From Smittium culicis (taxonomy: Eukaryota > Kickxellomycota > Harpellomycetes > Harpellales > Legeriomycetaceae), in contig LSSN01005251.1 of NCBI GenBank assembly GCA_001970855.1, forward strand, positions 1 to 12,570: 12,570 nucleotides of DNA, written 5' to 3'. Position numbers and translations under genes: made by a program. Below are positions 8,642 through 12,570 of this stretch, in pieces; position 1 is the stretch's first letter, and each line of letters begins with the position of its first letter. Under the pieces are notes generated by a model. It had not been told where the DNA came from. It did no database searches and was given only the letters and a program-made list of their open reading frames with translations.

Positions 8642-9726
8642 TACACTATACGCGTTAATTTAGTTAAAAATTAATTTCTCATAAAAATTATATAACATGA
8701 AAGTATACTTAACATTTTGCATATTTTTACCATCCAAAAATAACAAATATATAGAAATTAGTAGTTCCTTATCATTTATGTACAAAACTACTAATAGTTT
8801 TAACATACATACGCAATATTTTTAAGCTACATTATTATTTCCTTTTCGTTTTCAAAATTAAATTTAAAAAGTTGAACAGTTAAACTTATAAATTTTTTAA
8901 AATTCTCAAGTTTCTGAATTCTTTAAAGTTGCCGAAAATTAATCACAAATTTTGTACACAGTTATTGGATATCTCGAAAAATAGTTTACATTTTTCTATT
9001 AATTTAGTAATTAAAAAGAGATTTAATAGCTCTTTTATTATTTTCTGTGATTATATAAATAAATGCAGCAAGCCAAAAAATCTAGCTCGAAAGTGCAATT
9101 TTGCATAGTCACATGTAAATGTTTAAAAAAAATACCATAACTCATAAAATCGGTCAAATCTCAATTTCCAAATATGCTTCAGGATTTACATTGAATAAAC
9201 AAAAATAATTTGTTTCTTGTATTTATGTGTTTTACAGAGTTATAATTTTTTATTAATTATTTGATCAAATAGCGAATCTTGTAACTCGAGTATGACTAGT
9301 TCAATGGGACCAAAATTCATAAAATGCGAATATGCCTTTTTAAACTTTGAACTGAAATTATGGTAGAATAGTCGGTGACTCCAAATTATATTTATCAAGA
9401 TGAAGCATTGATTCCCGATTATTAGTATCGGTACTCATTCAAGTTATATATTGAGTATCTAAAATAAAAAATTTAGCAAGATGAGATCAATAAAAACTAA
9501 CGATCTAAATTCACTGCATTCGATATTATAAAGCTCAAAAAAGTGATTCTGAACCGGCGAGTAACTTATTGGGCGAATTCAATTAGAGAAAAAATCATAA
9601 ATATTAGTTCTATTTGCTTAATTGTAAATTTATTCATACTTTTTTGTTTGATTATTTTCTACTAAAAATTCATTTTTTTTATAGAGTGACAGTGGAATGT
9701 GAATATTTTATGAAACGTAACTACAA
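8642..9726. other. AT-rich stretch with no supported gene
   Basis: Only short frames occur. Near 9545-9660 one frame reads LNRRVTYWANSIREK and then becomes hydrophobic, without an ATG or any identifiable family. A small stem CCGAT/ATCGG lies near 9415-9435. Nothing else stands out. Confidence 0.5.
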
Positions 9727-9746
9727 GACCAAAATATATTTTGGTC
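9727..9746. repeat. Perfect 20-bp palindrome
   Basis: GACCAAAATATATTTTGGTC is identical to its reverse complement over all 20 bases. It lies 14 bases before a C13A9 tract. With no spacer it could bind a dimeric protein or extrude as a cruciform. No role is shown. Confidence 0.8.
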
Positions 9747-9760
9747 GCTATCGCTGATAT

Positions 9761-9782
9761 CCCCCCCCCCCCCAAAAAAAAA
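9761..9782 (+). repeat. Homopolymer pair C13 then A9
   Basis: Thirteen consecutive C (9761-9773) run directly into nine A (9774-9782). A pure C run of this length is a sharp exception in DNA this AT-rich. On the other strand it is T9 then G13. Confidence 0.9.
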
Positions 9783-10980
9783 CTCATCGGAAAAATAATA
9801 GTTCTATATTATCAAACCTATTACACCAATAATATTTTGATGTAACCTTATTGTATAGTAATCCTAAAATTCCTCTAGGCATAATTGCTGCGTTTTAAAT
9901 GACTTTTTGTGACTATATTGGATTTTTTATACTACCAAAGTTTGCAAAATAAATCTGGATAATTAAATAAAGTAATTTTTTTTATATCATATTTAAATTC
10001 TAAAACAAAGCGTAAACTTGATATAAAAAAACATATATAAATTATGTTTAAGTTATAATTGAATAATATTGGTCGAAGAAGGCGCTAAAAAGTTATCAAA
10101 TTAAATTAAGTATAGAGATTATGTATATAGCTGATGAAGCTTAATCTTAGTATTCTATGTGTATAAATTAAAATGAATCATCAATATATATACAATAAAC
10201 CAAAAAAGCATATCTAATCTACTAACTTGTATAAATTTAATATTAAAATTATATTACTTTTAAATGTTGAAAATGTACTACTCGATATTAAACAAGTGTA
10301 AATTTCATTAGTCTATCGTGTATATTATTTAATCTTTCAGAAAATAAAAATTTATGCTGGCAATAATATAAGAATATTATACAAATGCAAAATTTATCAA
10401 GATAATTGAAAATTACAACAATCGAACATATATCAGGATTTTGAAAAAAAAGACGAAATAACTTGTAGCCATAATTTTGGTACAATACTATATAAACACT
10501 AATGTGAAAGCCTTTAAACTGTAGAAAGCTATATATAATATTTATAAAACTAGAATAGCTTAATTCAAGATTATATACTCCTGATCCTGATAAAAAATAA
10601 AAAAATATAATATGGGCTAAAATATGCAGATGTATGTTTTATAAGTATTTCCCCTCTCTAAGAGAAGGATTGTATATAATTAAAAATATTGACTATAAAA
10701 CCCAGAACTGTTAATAATCCAAGATGTTATGTTTATTATTTTTTTGATCATTTTGTGGCATGAGGTTATTTGATTTGAAAACTCAAGAGCACAGGCTGTT
10801 CAACTTTTACAATTTCCACCGATAATTCATTTTTCTCACTTTCTTGTACTTTCTTTTTTAATTTTCAATTACGGATGCCACAAAAAATATTACTCAAAAA
10901 TCAAAGATATATCTGTAATGTAAGTTTAAATCCAAAAAATACATATAAAGAACAATTTCTAAGGTGATTTTTATTTTCTG
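9783..10980. other. AT-rich stretch with no supported gene
   Basis: The longest minus-strand frame (10288-10485) has no ATG start and consists mostly of Phe, Ile, Tyr, Cys and Leu, so it is not called. A 32-codon minus-strand frame at 10864-10766 has a more protein-like mix (VQESEKNELSVEIVKVEQPV) and ends in TAA. It could be the remnant of a C-terminus but is too short to call. Confidence 0.5.
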
Positions 10981-11003
10981 CAGCGCATTGCTCAATAAAA
11001 AAA

Positions 11004-11385
11004 ATGTCTATCGGTGTCGCTAAAAAATTTTATGATGAAACCAAAGCCAAAAAATGCGGAGTGATTGTATTAGTCAATAAATTTATAAAGCTGAATAAGC
11101 TGAATATAAAAAAGTTTCCATTTATTGAGGTATAATAACGCATCATTGTAAATATGGGACTAATTTTTTCATGATTTTATGAATTGTTAATGAATATATG
11201 CGCTCATTGAATATTGTTATATTATTTCATTATCGAAATAAAAATTCAGTGGCAGATATCACAATGATCTTCCAAATAATTGGCTCTTGCTAAACAAAGA
11301 GCTTCATTCAGTCTAAAATTATCGTACTGAGAATGTAGAAACTATTAGGAGCGTAATTCATTTGAAAATGTATACGCTTATATAA
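11004..11385 (+). pseudogene. Possible coding relic or exon pair, unknown family
   Basis: An ATG at 11004 opens 43 codons ending at TAA 11133-11135. The product begins MSIGVAKKFYDETKAKK and continues into a Lys/Ile/Leu-rich stretch. The frame is open upstream to 10968, just past TTTTCTGCAG, a good 3' splice site ending at 10983. The last codons read GAG-GTATAA, which could be a 5' splice site. A second patch in another frame (11242-11313, 24 codons, including GRYHNDLPNNWLLLNKELHS) is followed after one TAA by 22 further codons (11317-11382). A simple splice from GAG|GTATAA to AATTCAG|TGG puts the second patch out of frame, so an intact gene is not supported. I do not recognise the product. 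Confidence 0.28.
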
Positions 11386-11599
11386 ATATTTATTTAAAAT
11401 TTATTTATTATGAAAATAAGTTAATCCAATCAACTATTAAAATAAAGGCTTAAATTCATTCTGGAAACATCATAATTTTTTAATTTGGAAGAACCAATTT
11501 TTAGTTACAAATTACTAGCAATAATTTTGCACTTAACTTGGCACCTATAATATTAAGGGAAGAGCAATTAGCCTTACACCCTTATTCCAGTAAACAATT

Positions 11600-11781
11600 A
11601 AAAACAGTAAAAATGTTTATTTTTAACCAAAAATCAAGCGTCGGAATTCGCTAACAGAAAAACAGTAATAATATTTATTTTTAACAGTTAAATGAATGAA
11701 ATTCATTTTAACAGAAAAATAGTAATAATATTTATTTATAGCTTAAATTAAATGGTTGAAAATCATTCTAAAATAGAAATA
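11600..11781 (+). repeat. Degraded tandem repeat, about 58-bp unit
   Basis: The units start AAAAACAG (11600), AAAAACAG (11658) and AAAAATAG (11715), a spacing of 58 and 57 bases, with the trace of another at about 11773. Each begins with a conserved block of the form AAAAAYAGTAATAATATTTATTT and continues into a variable spacer containing an inverted repeat: AGCG/CGCT in unit 1, AAATGAAT/ATTCATTT in unit 2 and AATGGTT/AATCATT (one G-T pair) in unit 3. Confidence 0.7.
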
Positions 11782-12050
11782 CATGTATACTAAGAACAGC
11801 CTAATGTTAGTTTTATAACCTGATTCTTGAATTTAAAAAAATGTATATAAACACTCGATTAGGGCTATATATATCACGACAGCTTTGATTTCCCGTACCC
11901 CTTTAGGTTATATTTACTGCATTTGTTTGTGAGAATTTGAATCAAAGGGCATAAATTAAATTGCCGCTGGAGCTAGATAAAAATTCATTAGCAATGTTCT
12001 GAGCGTATATATTTTTCGTAAAGTTGAGGTCCCTGTTCCTGCGGTTCTAT

Positions 12051-12570
12051 TCTCTGGCTCTCTGGCTCTCTGGCTCTCTGGCTCTCTGACTATCTGACTA
12101 TCTGACTATCTGACTATCTGACTATCTGACTATCTGACTATCTGACTATCTGACTATCTGACTATCTGACTATCTGACTATCTGACTATCTGACTATCTG
12201 ACTATCTGACTATCTGACTATCTGACTATCTGACTATCTGACTATCTGACTATCTGACTATCTGACTATCTGACTATCTGACTATCTGACTATCTGACTA
12301 TCTGACTATCTGACTATCTGACTATCTGACTATCTGACTATCTGACTATCTGACTATCTGACTATCTGACTATCTGACTATCTGACTATCTGACTATCTG
12401 ACTATCTGACTATCTGACTATCTGACTATCTGACTATCTGACTATCTGACTATCTGACTATCTGACTATCTGACTATCTGACTATCTGACTATCTGACTA
12501 TCTGACTATCTGACTATCTGACTATCTGACTATCTGACTATCTGACTATCTGACTATCTGACTATCTGAC
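12051..12570. repeat. Octanucleotide satellite, TCTCTGGC then TATCTGAC
   Basis: The array has four units of TCTCTGGC (12051-12082), one hybrid TCTCTGAC (12083-12090) and 60 identical TATCTGAC units (12091-12570) that reach the window's last base, so the true length is unknown. No unit in the 60 deviates. Because 8 and 3 share no factor, every frame passes through every triplet: the + strand always meets TGA and the - strand always meets TAG, so the main array cannot be coding. It is not a standard TTAGGG-type telomere repeat. Confidence 0.97.

Noticed and set aside
10288..10485. 65-codon minus-strand open frame
   Set aside because: It begins with TTG, not ATG, and is mostly Phe, Ile, Tyr, Cys and Leu, as expected from AT-rich noise.
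12051..12570. Regular repeat considered as a CRISPR array
   Set aside because: The eight-base units are contiguous with no spacers, in a eukaryotic context; this is a satellite.

Overview
This is AT-rich eukaryotic DNA with one intact, recognisable gene. That gene is a PGM2/Prm15-type phosphopentomutase at 5665-7769 on the + strand, split by two short GT-AG introns. Small spliceosomal introns, an A at -3 of the ATG, a TATA/CCAAT-like upstream region and a family-length product of 626 aa point to a fungus or a similar small-genome eukaryote. The strong AT bias would fit an early-diverging fungus, but that is inference from composition only. Nothing prokaryotic (operon, Shine-Dalgarno series, CRISPR, tRNA cluster) is visible.

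Layout. 1-5400 is gene-poor. It holds short coding-like patches broken by stops and frame changes (915-1184 on +; 2526-3839 on -) and one doubtful 101-codon hydrophobic frame (1722-2027). At 3883-4717 lie three copies of a roughly 190-197 bp repeat, the middle one inverted. A fourth copy lies at 7970-8160, just 3' of the phosphopentomutase gene. All four have TTAA-like flanks and CCCTTTC-type inverted ends, the structure of a non-autonomous piggyBac-type MITE. I found this family by direct comparison within the window. 8355-8530 is a patch of much higher G+C that reads as a short protein or exon, and its tail resembles a 55-bp segment at 1387-1441. 8640-10980 is mostly featureless AT-rich DNA with a 20-bp perfect palindrome and a C13A9 tract near 9750. 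11004-11385 holds further coding-like fragments. 11600-11780 is a degraded tandem repeat of about 58 bp whose units each contain a hairpin.

The window ends inside a striking octanucleotide satellite (12051-12570): four TCTCTGGC units, one hybrid TCTCTGAC, then 60 perfect TATCTGAC units running off the end. The first units record the order in which the repeat changed.

How it fits together: one housekeeping pentose-phosphate enzyme sits in a long stretch of repeats and apparent gene relics. No multi-gene system is present. The relic calls are deliberately weak, because in DNA this AT-rich open frames of 30-60 codons arise often by chance.
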